From Bacteroidaceae bacterium (GTDB lineage: Bacteria; Bacteroidota; Bacteroidia; Bacteroidales; Bacteroidaceae): 53,977 nt of DNA. Under the pieces are notes generated by a model. The model made no database searches. It was not told where the DNA came from and saw only the letters and a program-made list of their open reading frames with translations. This document shows, piece by piece, positions 29,139 through 37,544 of the stretch; position 1 is the first letter of the stretch, and each line of letters begins with the position of its first letter. The DNA lies in assembly GCA_017617335.1 (NCBI GenBank), contig JAFZWK010000020.1, positions 1-53,977 of the forward strand. The letters run 5' to 3'. A program made the translations under genes and the position numbers.

Positions 29139-30530
29139 TCAAATCTTTGTCTCGATCACAACAACAGCATTGGGTTCAAGCTTGACGGTAATGGTGCTTT
29201 CCTTGATGTCCAGAATCGTCTCTGAATACAGTTTTGACGGATTCACCACATGTCCGACAGCCTCGCCATCCCTTGCTCCCTCGATATGGATTCTCACAGT
29301 CTTGCTTCGGTTAATGTTGTCATTTTCGTTATAACGTGCCACCAAGGTGCGCAAGGTGCCATCTTCTCCCTTAGCGGCAACAGCGTAAAGATCTTCTTCC
29401 TGAGTCTCAGCCTTCACCTGCTTACCCAAACTGGCCAACCGGCTCCATGCATAGAAACTGTAGTAGGATGGCAGTGGCTGGAATGTATAGAAATCAAACA
29501 ATCCGTTATAGGGTGTTTCGGGTCGTGCATCATAATACATCAGGATATCCACAGACGCAGTTTGGCAGGCAACCATCGTGGCGGCAGTGAAAGCAGCTCC
29601 CTTCATTCCATGAACAGTCGCTAAGCTGTATGGATAGTCCTCCGTCCAGCCTCGTATGTAGTTCCATTCGTTCAAGATGGTTTCTGCCTTGTCGAAGCCG
29701 TGCGCGTCCACCAGCTTGCGTATGCGATCAGCCTTCTCGGCAATCTTCTTGGGATCTGTGCTGTAGATGTGCCACGAGAAGAAATCCAACGGCACGTCAT
29801 TCTTCTCCATGTGAGCCAGGAAGCGGTCAGCCCATTGCTCTTGACCAGCCAAAGCAGGACCACCAATCATGAGATGAGGGAAACATTTCTTCAGGTGCTT
29901 TGCAGTAATCGTATACAGGTCAAAGAACTGTTGCTCCGTGCCGCCCCACGTGCGCGGATTTGTGTTCCAGGTCTTTGAGTCCAAGTCAGCCTCGTTCCAT
30001 ATCTCCCAATAGCGGATGTTCCATTCGTATCCATTAGCCCACCCTTCGTTGTAGTGCCTGATGATGTGCTCACAAACCTGTGCCCACTTTTTGAAGTCAG
30101 CAGGGGGGAGTATGCCGTATTTCTTCACGTGATGTTCAATCTTCTGCCCCAGACGGAAAAAGACTTCCGTACCCATGTCACGAATACGTTTCAGATACCA
30201 GTCCGTGATGGCGAAGTCATAGGCATTGGGATCATCTGCCTTTTTGGAAAAATCAGGGAAGATGGACGTGATGTCTACCGTATGCTCTGAACCATAACAT
30301 TCGCTGAAGGCAGAGTCGTGGGTACGTGCGAAGGGAAACTTGGCGGCCCTGTAGTCATCGAAGTTATCACGCGTCTGGCTGTCTCCCAAGCCATAAGGTC
30401 CCGCAGGACCGTTGTTTACGCCATTCATCGGCTTGATGGGCCCAATCTCCTGACTGGTATATACAAACACATCAGCTGAGGCATAGCTGATCATCAAGAA
30501 TGCCAAAAGGGTGGTAAGCTGTCGTTTCAT
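29139..30530 (-). CDS. Secreted glycoside hydrolase, GH39-like
   Basis: This 463-aa protein has a signal peptide (residues 1-19) and a TIM-barrel with clan GH-A features. The acid/base glutamate is E180 in WEIWNEAD and the nucleophile is E288 in ETILNEWNYI. A small C-terminal beta domain follows (about 375-463). GH39 enzymes include beta-xylosidases and alpha-iduronidases; the substrate here cannot be read from the sequence. No SusCD pair or other glycan gene is adjacent, so it is a lone enzyme. Confidence 0.85.
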   Translation of the reverse strand: MKRQLTTLLAFLMISYASADVFVYTSQEIGPIKPMNGVNNGPAGPYGLGDSQTRDNFDDYRAAKFPFARTHDSAFSECYGSEHTVDITSIFPDFSKKADDPNAYDFAITDWYLKRIRDMGTEVFFRLGQKIEHHVKKYGILPPADFKKWAQVCEHIIRHYNEGWANGYEWNIRYWEIWNEADLDSKTWNTNPRTWGGTEQQFFDLYTITAKHLKKCFPHLMIGGPALAGQEQWADRFLAHMEKNDVPLDFFSWHIYSTDPKKIAEKADRIRKLVDAHGFDKAETILNEWNYIRGWTEDYPYSLATVHGMKGAAFTAATMVACQTASVDILMYYDARPETPYNGLFDFYTFQPLPSYYSFYAWSRLASLGKQVKAETQEEDLYAVAAKGEDGTLRTLVARYNENDNINRSKTVRIHIEGARDGEAVGHVVNPSKLYSETILDIKESTITVKLEPNAVVVIETKI

Positions 30531-30697
30531 CTATCTTTTAATAAATAACGTTCATTACGGGGGACTAAGATACAACTTTTTCTTCATTCCATGACAGGAT
30601 GGCAAGAATAATGTTACGATTAAGACAAATAAAACATAAATGTCTCATCTCATCTCACGACGTAGCGAGGCAGAATGAAAAGAAAAACAAGTTTTCC

Positions 30698-30729
30698 TTT
30701 TGTATTTCGCTCGCTTATTCTTACCTTTG
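30698..30729 (+). promoter_or_regulatory. Perfect promoter before a broken toxin locus
   Basis: TTTTG (30698-30702), a 19-bp spacer and TACCTTTG (30722-30729) form an ideal Bacteroidetes promoter. The start codon at 30752 follows after 22 bp. Confidence 0.8.
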
Positions 30730-30751
30730 TGGGCAGCAAGTAACGAAACAG

Positions 30752-31247
30752 ATGGACAATAAGGATTATATCGCACAGTTTACCGAGAACCTGTTTTGGG
30801 ACACTGATCCATCGACGCTGGACGTGAAGAAGTACCCTGCTTATGTGATTCAGCGTGTGCTAGAACTCTTGAAGCGGCTGATGGCAGAACCGCTGTTCGA
30901 TGGAACCCGCTTAGTCGGTGGGACTGCATTGGCTTTGCAGTTCGGACGGCATACGTTTGGCTTCACCCAAGGACATTGCTGCCATGAAGGTGAATGCCAT
31001 TCAAGGTCGTGGTACACGCAAGGACTTCGTGGATATGTATTTTCTTATTCAACGCTACGGCCTTGACCAGATTATGCACTTCTACAAAACTAAATATCCT
31101 GAATATTCTGAATATCGTGCGATGCTGAGCCTCACTTATTTCGAGGATGCAGAACAAAACCCGATGCCTAAAATGTTCGTTGATGTTCCGTGGGAAGAAA
31201 TGAAGCAGAGCATCTTAAAAGCCGTAGAGGCTTACAACAATGTTTAA
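30752..31247 (+). pseudogene. Remnant of DUF6922-AbiEii toxin locus
   Basis: The frame from 30752 begins MDNKDYIAQFTENLFWD, which I recognise as the start of a small DUF6922-type protein often found next to AbiEii toxins. After 38 residues it joins LLKRLMAEPLFDGTRLVGG, the start of an AbiEii nucleotidyltransferase (GG-TALALQFG, where the catalytic GS/GG loop lies). At about 30950 the homology jumps frame and skips to the C-terminal part (ASPKDIAAMKVNAIQGRGTR, then KDFVDMYFLI), ending at 31247. Two internal deletions thus fused and broke two genes. The conserved middle of the nucleotidyltransferase is missing, so no toxin activity is expected. Confidence 0.75.
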
Positions 31248-31299
31248 ATGAACGGTGTGGAGGAAGGTCTGGACTTCGCCACTACTTATTTCCTTCTCC

Positions 31300-31701
31300 C
31301 TACCTTCCCGCTGCCAGCAATTCATAGGGGATATCATCGCACAGCATGGAGCAAGCTTTCTGCTCGGGTGGTGTGTCATCACTTGATTCTGCCAGCATGG
31401 GTTTCTCATACTTAGTGACGATGCGCGTCTGATAAATGGTATCGCGAACGGTCTGTACCTGCATGATGGTGTCATGCTGCACTTGAACGACCTGAGTCTC
31501 CAAGGGGGCTGTCGGCTGAGGAACATTGGCATGAAGCGCATAGCCGGCAAAAAAACTGACGAGGCTTGCTGCAACGCCCACGGCTGCCACAAGTCCACCG
31601 CTACGACGGCAACTCTCCCAAGGTTCAACACTCATGCGACTTTCCACCTTCTGACGCTGACGACGGGCCGACTCTATTATTTGTTCGTTACTTATCTTCA
31701 T
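31300..31701 (-). CDS. Putative anti-sigma factor, small membrane protein
   Basis: This 133-aa protein has a short basic cytoplasmic N-terminus (about 33 residues), one membrane segment (about 36-57, GLVAAVGVAASLVSFFAGYA) and a periplasmic part. It starts inside the 3' end of the sigma factor gene (14-bp overlap), the normal place for an anti-sigma factor. No conserved domain is recognised, so the role rests on context. Confidence 0.65.
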   Translation of the reverse strand: MKISNEQIIESARRQRQKVESRMSVEPWESCRRSGGLVAAVGVAASLVSFFAGYALHANVPQPTAPLETQVVQVQHDTIMQVQTVRDTIYQTRIVTKYEKPMLAESSDDTPPEQKACSMLCDDIPYELLAAGR

Positions 31702-32263
31702 ATTTCTTTAGTTTTTTTCGGATTATATTCATTGTTTTATGCAGGCGGGATTTTACTGTTCCCTCAGGAATGCCCATAATCTCTGCCACTTGAGGAATGG
31801 TTAGCTCCTCCTGATAATGCAGAGAGAAGATTTGATGCAACGGTGCAGGCAGTTCGGCAAGTACTTGCTGGAGAGCCTCATCCAACACAGCAGCATCCAG
31901 TTCCACCTCTATCTGCTGTTCCGAAACAGGTTCCGCATCCAGGTTGGCCAGCATCTGAGCCTCGTAGGCATTGCTCCTGTAGAGGTTGCGGCAGATGTTA
32001 TAGGCGATGGTGAATATCCAAGTGCTGACATTACTGCCCTCCTGGTAGCGACTGCGGGCTTCGTAGGCTCTCAGGAATAAATCGTGAGTAGAGTCGGCTG
32101 CCAGTTCCTCATCGCCACCCAACTGCATGAAGAAGAAACCTTTCAACCTACGGGCATAGCGACGATACAACTCCTCGAAAGCTGTATCGCTGCCTGTTGC
32201 CGCCCGAGCCATCAACTGCTCGTCGGTCTGCTGACGGAGAGGACTAAGACGGAAGATGCTCAT
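31688..32263 (-). CDS. ECF RNA polymerase sigma factor
   Basis: This 191-aa sigma-70 family protein has region 2 (FEELYRRYARRLKGFFF and DSTHDLFLRAYEARSRY, then WIFTIAYNICRNLYR) and region 4 (LPAPLHQIFSLHYQEELT, then IPQVAEIMGIPEGTVKSRLHK). Its ATG overlaps the stop of the upstream 438-codon frame by 4 bp, so it is translationally coupled to a secreted protein rather than leading its operon. It is the second ECF system within 4 kb and is not closely similar to the one at 28422. Confidence 0.92.
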   Translation of the reverse strand: MSIFRLSPLRQQTDEQLMARAATGSDTAFEELYRRYARRLKGFFFMQLGGDEELAADSTHDLFLRAYEARSRYQEGSNVSTWIFTIAYNICRNLYRSNAYEAQMLANLDAEPVSEQQIEVELDAAVLDEALQQVLAELPAPLHQIFSLHYQEELTIPQVAEIMGIPEGTVKSRLHKTMNIIRKKLKKYEDK

Positions 32264-33519
32264 TTCAGATACCCTTTGAATTCATCAACATCAAAGTTTT
32301 TCTTATCCAACTGAGCTATGATATCGGTAAAGATATCACGCAGCCACTGATAGCGCTCCTTGTTGTGCTGCTTGTAGTAGGGCAATTGGTCATGCAGCAG
32401 ACGCATATAATCTATGGCATACGCTTCGGGAACACATGCGAATCGCCGATGGTCTTCCTTCCGTTTAGGATGGAACGGCATACGCAGATATTCCAGGCGA
32501 TAACGCTTCTCTATGTTGCGACGCTTCACAGACATATTGTCATAGGGACGGGTAGAATAGCGCATGGTCAGACCCTCGTTGTAGAAACAGGCTTTCAGCT
32601 CGTCAGGCAACCCTTTCCCAATAATGAGCCCCCACATATTGTGAGCCGACAAATAGACAGGGCGCTTGCTATTGTCGACGATATAGCGCAAGAATTTCAA
32701 TAGTTGCTGTTCCTGTTCTCCCATATGCAACAATCCCCAAACCTCCTCGTTGAAAGGAATACCTATCTTGCCAAACAGCCGCCTCACTTGGAATGGATGC
32801 ATGGCGGCATTCTCGTGGAGGACTATCTTGTCCTTATGAACACCCAGCACCTGCTGCAGAATAAGTTTACCTATGATGTCACCCATTTGAGCACCAACAT
32901 AAACACCGCCTTCATTCATTCCCTGCAACTCATTGAAATGGTACTGCAAGTCTTCCTCTGGGTACTGTCCGCTTTCATAATAACGGGTCAGTAAATTTTT
33001 CAACCTAACAGAGTCACACTCATCGATGAGGTATGGTATCCAAGTCTCATAGTCATCGGCCAAGGCTTTGTCTGGCAGACAGACTATGGCAGAATCGGCA
33101 TAAGCGTTGTAGTGCGCAAACAACGTCATTGCACCGTTTTCCTTATAGCGTTTCTCTTCTTCCTCTGGGAGATAGCTGCCTTCATGGGCACAATAATAAA
33201 AGGTATAGGTACCTGGTATGGTCTTCTCCATGTGTCCTACCACGTTCATTTGCTTGCGGTATCGCTCGCTGCCGTTCCAATCTTTGGTTCTGTTGATCAT
33301 GTCAAACACTTTGCCTTCCGACACTTCAAAGAGGTTGCGCCAGGCAATTTCATCTTTCGGGTGAATCTGAACGTATGTGTTCCAAAAATTGTAAAGGCTG
33401 TCAGCTTTTATGGAATCTGCGAATAAAACCTCGTGCCGACGGACACGCTTCGTCTCCTGTCCGCTGGCTCCTGTCATCATCGTAATGGCCACCAGCAATG
33501 TCAAAATCGTACGTTTCAT
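32260..33519 (-). CDS. Secreted protein of unknown function coupled to ECF sigma factor
   Basis: I place the start at 33519 (MKRTILTLLVAITMMTGASG), giving 419 aa with a good signal peptide; the frame extends upstream to 33576 without a signal-like sequence. The mature protein is mostly helical with conserved-looking aromatic and charged stretches (FWNTYVQIHPKDEIAWRNLF). No motif is recognised. Its stop overlaps the sigma factor start by 4 bp, which suggests it acts as signal source or part of the regulated function. Confidence 0.78.
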   Translation of the reverse strand: MKRTILTLLVAITMMTGASGQETKRVRRHEVLFADSIKADSLYNFWNTYVQIHPKDEIAWRNLFEVSEGKVFDMINRTKDWNGSERYRKQMNVVGHMEKTIPGTYTFYYCAHEGSYLPEEEEKRYKENGAMTLFAHYNAYADSAIVCLPDKALADDYETWIPYLIDECDSVRLKNLLTRYYESGQYPEEDLQYHFNELQGMNEGGVYVGAQMGDIIGKLILQQVLGVHKDKIVLHENAAMHPFQVRRLFGKIGIPFNEEVWGLLHMGEQEQQLLKFLRYIVDNSKRPVYLSAHNMWGLIIGKGLPDELKACFYNEGLTMRYSTRPYDNMSVKRRNIEKRYRLEYLRMPFHPKRKEDHRRFACVPEAYAIDYMRLLHDQLPYYKQHNKERYQWLRDIFTDIIAQLDKKNFDVDEFKGYLK

Positions 33520-33621
33520 AATCTCTGTTTCTGCTTTTGTTTTGACAGCATACACACGAAACAGCAAATCGTTCATTCTTTTTTCATTTTAGGGCAAACA
33601 ACTCGGGGATGACGGTTTGCC

Positions 33622-33861
33622 TCATTTGTACGCGATTTTGAAATAATTAAGCAATGCCCTATACTGGTCTTGGGCTGTGAGCCAGGTATCTGTCAGGAAA
33701 TCATTGATGTGCCCCCATTCTTTCAGGCCTCTATAATAGAACAGCTTTCGGCAAGTTATTTCATCAATTTCTGTCGCAAAGATACCGAATTTTGCCGATA
33801 CCGGCAAGTTTGCGGCAAGTTTTCTGCCTTTACGAGGTGGAATGTTTGCCCTCCGTTGCAC
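33622..33861 (-). pseudogene. Possible C-terminal gene remnant
   Basis: The last 40 codons of this frame (from CRKLFYYRGL onward, ending NYFKIAYK) have protein-like composition, and an inverted repeat follows the stop. The first half is basic and unlike a normal N-terminus. I do not recognise the family. It may be the tail of a lost gene or a chance frame. Confidence 0.22.
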
Positions 33862-33928
33862 CCTTTCAGACGAGAGGTAAGCAAAATTCGATGTTTTTTG
33901 GTGCCGAAATGCTCATTTTTTTAGGAAA

Positions 33929-34016
33929 AACACGTTGTTTTGGGTGTTTTAACGCGTTGACTGAGCCATTTTAACACGTTGAGATGCCTTTTTCATCACG
34001 TTGAAATTGCCGTCTC
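33929..34016 (+). repeat. 22-bp-period AACACGTTGA array, 4 copies
   Basis: Cores start at 33929 (AACACGTTG), 33951 (AACGCGTTGA), 33973 (AACACGTTGA) and 33995 (ATCACGTTGA), each exactly 22 bp apart. Spacers differ in sequence though several end in TTTT or TTTC. The two central-base changes keep the CAAC/GTTG-like half-sites mostly intact. Orientation is the same as in the arrays at 744 and 22674. Confidence 0.8.
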
Positions 34017-34036
34017 TATTAGAGGCGGTTTTGTAA

Positions 34037-34183
34037 GTGCTTGATTATCAAGTAGAGAAAGGCGATGCGGCAGGCCTTTTGCGCAAGTGGGTACAACGCG
34101 GCTACTGCAGCTACGATGCTGCCAACGACCACTATGTCAAGAGTCCGCAGTTCCTGGCCAAACATCCGCAGACCACAGAATAG
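34037..34183 (+). pseudogene. Short coding fragment, C-terminal remnant
   Basis: A 48-codon plus-strand frame (GTG at 34037, stop 34181-34183; in-frame TAA directly before it) translates to VLDYQVEKGDAAGLLRKWVQ and onward, a well-composed helical sequence with no start signals. It looks like the tail of a larger gene, perhaps of a mobile or plasmid-type protein, left after deletion. The parent family is not certain. Confidence 0.3.
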
Positions 34184-34195
34184 AAGAAACTTAAA

Positions 34196-34229
34196 GCCTC
34201 ACAGGAAATTATCTTCTCTCCTGTGAGGC
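34196..34229 (-). terminator. Hairpin downstream of the M16 protease gene
   Basis: GCCTCACAGGA (34196-34206) and TCCTGTGAGGC (34219-34229) form a perfect 11-bp stem with a 12-nt loop. On the minus strand the stem is followed by TTTAAGTTTC. It lies 64 bp after the stop of the minus-strand protease gene and is a likely terminator. Confidence 0.7.
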
Positions 34230-34292
34230 GTATGTTAAAATGACTGAGGAGAACGAGTTCCTCAATCCTGAACTCATCTGTAATCCAAAGAA

Positions 34293-37100
34293 TTACTCAG
34301 TAGGACTCTTCATTCCCACTACCAAACGGTTGCCACTACGGAATATCTTCTGGGCAAGCTTGCGGAGATCCTCAGTCGTGATGGACTCCACAACCTTATC
34401 GTAATCCTTCACCATCTCGTAGCCTGAGCGGGTCTTGTTGTAAAGGGAGTTCATCCAGTAACTGTTGGACTTGAGGTCCTCTGCATGGCTGCGAATCATG
34501 TATTCCTTGATTTTCTGCAGATAATCTGCTGATGGGCCTTCGTCACATACCTTATCCACTCCATCGTATACCACCTGCATCATGCGGTCAAGCTTTTCAG
34601 GAGCTGTGGGCAACTGGATGGTCATGACAGCAATAGACTGAGGATAATCTGTCAGCCTACCGCGAGTGGGCACTCCGTATGCACCACCCTCGTCTTCGCG
34701 AACGGTCTCTGTATAGAGCATGGACATAGCTTGCTGGAGCATGCTGACCATAATGGAGTTGCGAAGATTGTACTTCATGGGACAATGATAGGTGAAGACG
34801 GTAACGGAGTTGGGAGTATCCTGCTCCTTATCGAAGATGCAAGTCTTCTGGCCAACCTGCAGCACATTGTCGATCTTTTTGTACTTCTCGTGACCTTTCG
34901 ATACGGGCAAAGCACCCAGATACTTGGTGATAAGGGGAGCAACGGAATCCACGTTGAGGTCACCCACGAAGTAGAACTCGAAGTCACCGGCATTGGCATA
35001 ACGCTCCTTGTAAACCTCAAGCAGACGGTCATAATCGTTGATCTTGTCTACATCAGAAGAGCGGAAACGCACAGCACGCACATTGTTGTTGTAGAGAATG
35101 CTGGCGATACTGTCCTGAAGGGCAACCTGAGGATTCAGGTCCTGATTCTTGAGCGCATTACGATAACGGTCGAGAGTGCTCTGGAAGGTTTCATCATCGC
35201 GATGAGGAGCGGTAAAGCAAAGATAAAGTAACTGAAGCATGGTCTCGAAGTCCTTCTTGACACAGCTACCCTCGAGATTCTCGGTGCGGTTGCCTATGCT
35301 GGGCGAACAACTTGCCTGGATACCAGCCAACTTCTTTTGCAACTGGATAGCGGTGAACTCACCCCATCCGCCAAGACCTATCATGTCGGCATTGCTGGTG
35401 ATGAGATAATCGTTGTTGGGATAAAGACTGGTACCTCCCCAACTGGTAGCCTGCATGGAAATCTGGTTGGGAGAATAATCGGTCTGCAGGACATGAACCT
35501 TGAGCCCATTGCTCAAAGTGAGCAACTTGGCACCATACACGTCATCCTTGATCTTCTTTACAGTAACGTCACTCGTCAGCTCAGGAACCAAAGGATCGGT
35601 ATTCACCTCTTCTGCAAAGACCTCAATCTCCTCAGCATCAACAGCCTTCAAAGTATTCAGGATCTGCTCCTCGGTGGGATACTCCACGCCCTCCTTGTCT
35701 GGAAGGAAGAGAGCAATGGCACGGTTGTTTTCAGGTATCTGGGCGATGCTCTGATTGATTACCTCGAGAGGAATCATAGGAACAAGCTGCTTGTAAGTTT
35801 TGTGCTCCCACTCGATACCAGGGGTAGGCTCATTGTCGAGGAAATAACGAACGTATTCGTTAACATAACTGGTGTTCTCGACTTTGTCACGGGCCTCATA
35901 CATGGCATCAACGCGAGAGAGGAACTCCTGCTGGTAGCGGTCGTACTCACCTTGAGTGAAACCACCTCGCTTAGCACGAAGCAGCTCACGATACATGGTG
36001 GCGATGCCAGGAAGATACTGACCATCCTTCATCATGATTGTCACATCGATGGCGTCCTTGGTCTTGGCAACCATATACTCATCAAAACTGATCTGGCTAC
36101 CAATGAAGGGACAGTCAGCCTTGCGCGTAAGGTCGGCAATACGCTCAGAAAACATGCCAGAGATTGCTCCCTCGACATATTTTGCCATCAAGTAGGCCAT
36201 CGTGTTCTTCATCTCGCGGGGAGCGGGATCAGTCTTGAACAACAGCAGGGCATAGGAACCTGGCTGCTCCTTGTCCTTCTGAATGGTGACAAGAGGAGTA
36301 TCGTTGTCGGGCACAGGATAGTACTCGCGAACGGCTGCATCAGCAGGAGCAGGGTCGATGTCAGCAAAGACTGCCTGTATCTTCTTCTCTATCTCATCGA
36401 CATCCACGTCGCCCACAACGACAAGAGCCTGAAGGTCAGGACGATACCAGCGACGATAGTAGGAACGCAAATCCTCGTAAGGGAAATTCATGACAATCTC
36501 CATTGTTCCGATTGGCATACGATTGGCATACTTACTATCCTTGAAGAGAGTCTTGAAAGCCTCCTCCTGCATACGCTGCATAGCACTACGACGCATACGC
36601 CACTCCTCGTTGATGACACCACGCTCCTTGTCGATCTCCTTATCCTCGAGCAGCAAGTCGTGGCTCCAATCATGGAGAATGAGCAAACAGGAATCGATGG
36701 CTCCTGAAGTCTCGACATTCACATTATTTATATTATAGACCGTTTCATCGAAAGAAGTGTAGGCATTGAGGTTCTCACCAAACTTCACACCGATGCGCTC
36801 AAGATATTGTTTCAAAGCATCACCAGGGAAATGAGTGGTACCGTTGAAACACATGTGCTCGAGGAAATGAGCCAAACCACGTTGGTTCTCCTCTTCCTGC
36901 ATGGAACCCACCTTCTGAGCGATGTAGAAATCCACACGTTTCTCAGGCCATTCATTGTGACGGATAAAATAAGTCAGTCCATTAGGCAACACTCCCGTCT
37001 TGACAGCAGGGTCAAGAGGAATAGTCGGCATTTGCTGCTGGGCATGACCTGTAGTGAAGAGCATGACCAGAGAAAACACAGTCAAAACAATCTTTTTCAT
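34293..37100 (-). CDS. M16-family zinc metallopeptidase (PqqL/insulinase type)
   Basis: This 935-aa secreted protease has a signal peptide (residues 1-20, ending GHAQ). The inverted zinc motif HFLEH is at 78-82 and the third ligand is probably E159. The four-domain layout of M16 is present: an active N-terminal half and a C-terminal half without the motif (from about 500). M16 enzymes cleave peptides enclosed in a clamshell chamber in the periplasm. It follows a small lipoprotein gene by 48 bp, in one operon with der. Confidence 0.93.
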   Translation of the reverse strand: MKKIVLTVFSLVMLFTTGHAQQQMPTIPLDPAVKTGVLPNGLTYFIRHNEWPEKRVDFYIAQKVGSMQEEENQRGLAHFLEHMCFNGTTHFPGDALKQYLERIGVKFGENLNAYTSFDETVYNINNVNVETSGAIDSCLLILHDWSHDLLLEDKEIDKERGVINEEWRMRRSAMQRMQEEAFKTLFKDSKYANRMPIGTMEIVMNFPYEDLRSYYRRWYRPDLQALVVVGDVDVDEIEKKIQAVFADIDPAPADAAVREYYPVPDNDTPLVTIQKDKEQPGSYALLLFKTDPAPREMKNTMAYLMAKYVEGAISGMFSERIADLTRKADCPFIGSQISFDEYMVAKTKDAIDVTIMMKDGQYLPGIATMYRELLRAKRGGFTQGEYDRYQQEFLSRVDAMYEARDKVENTSYVNEYVRYFLDNEPTPGIEWEHKTYKQLVPMIPLEVINQSIAQIPENNRAIALFLPDKEGVEYPTEEQILNTLKAVDAEEIEVFAEEVNTDPLVPELTSDVTVKKIKDDVYGAKLLTLSNGLKVHVLQTDYSPNQISMQATSWGGTSLYPNNDYLITSNADMIGLGGWGEFTAIQLQKKLAGIQASCSPSIGNRTENLEGSCVKKDFETMLQLLYLCFTAPHRDDETFQSTLDRYRNALKNQDLNPQVALQDSIASILYNNNVRAVRFRSSDVDKINDYDRLLEVYKERYANAGDFEFYFVGDLNVDSVAPLITKYLGALPVSKGHEKYKKIDNVLQVGQKTCIFDKEQDTPNSVTVFTYHCPMKYNLRNSIMVSMLQQAMSMLYTETVREDEGGAYGVPTRGRLTDYPQSIAVMTIQLPTAPEKLDRMMQVVYDGVDKVCDEGPSADYLQKIKEYMIRSHAEDLKSNSYWMNSLYNKTRSGYEMVKDYDKVVESITTEDLRKLAQKIFRSGNRLVVGMKSPTE

Positions 37101-37148
37101 CTTTTACTATTTATAATTAAATCAAAAAAAGTTATCAAAATCGTAGAG

Positions 37149-37544
37149 TCATTCCATTTTCCATCGCCCGTTCTGGTATCGCAGCGGCATTCCTATACGC
37201 TCCACCGTACTGTCGGCAAAATGGACATCAAGGAAAACATGGGCATGAATACTGTCAGGCAAGCTGTCAGTCATAGCACAAGCAAACGCTAAACCTCCAT
37301 GATTACCTTTCTGCTGAGCAACAAACTGGGCAACCATATCGATCAGTTGGCTTCGATATAGATCGGGCATACTATCCGCATCGACCATCCCTTCCACGTA
37401 TTTGTCATACTTTCCATCGACGAGATACGAAAAATACTGCTCAGCCACCTGACGAACCCGCTCGTGGGTGATGGCATCCTTATCTCTGCGGCATGCGCTC
37501 GATAGGAGAGTCAACAAGAGGAACAGAAACGCAAGCTTTTTCAC
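37149..37544 (-). CDS. Small lipoprotein of unknown function
   Basis: The better start is GTG at 37544, which overlaps the der stop (GTGA) and gives 131 aa beginning [20 protein letters not shown]; the frame extends to an ATG at 37589 but that would put 15 polar residues before the signal. The lipobox is SSAC with the cysteine at 18. The mature part resembles small NTF2-like lipoproteins (repeated helices, then a GRWKME ending). It is probably exported and lipidated; function unknown. Confidence 0.75.
   Translation of the reverse strand: MKKLAFLFLLLTLLSSACRRDKDAITHERVRQVAEQYFSYLVDGKYDKYVEGMVDADSMPDLYRSQLIDMVAQFVAQQKGNHGGLAFACAMTDSLPDSIHAHVFLDVHFADSTVERIGMPLRYQNGRWKME

Larger units (their letters stand above)
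33520..34292. other. Gene-poor stretch with relics and repeats
   Basis: No intact gene is supported in these 773 bp. They contain a doubtful minus-strand frame (33622-33861) followed by a GGCAAAC/GTTTGCC hairpin (33593-33599, 33615-33621), three CGGCAAGTT copies (33749, 33802, 33813), a four-copy 22-bp array (33929-34016), a 48-codon coding fragment (34037-34183) and the M16 terminator hairpin (34196-34229). This looks like an insertion and decay hotspot. Confidence 0.5.

Noticed and set aside
30599-30751. Start of the toxin-remnant frame at 30599
   Set aside because: The consensus promoter at 30698-30729 lies inside it, and homology begins at 30752.
33929-34016. CRISPR array
   Set aside because: The repeat core is only about 10 bp with 12-bp spacers, and no cas gene is present in the window.
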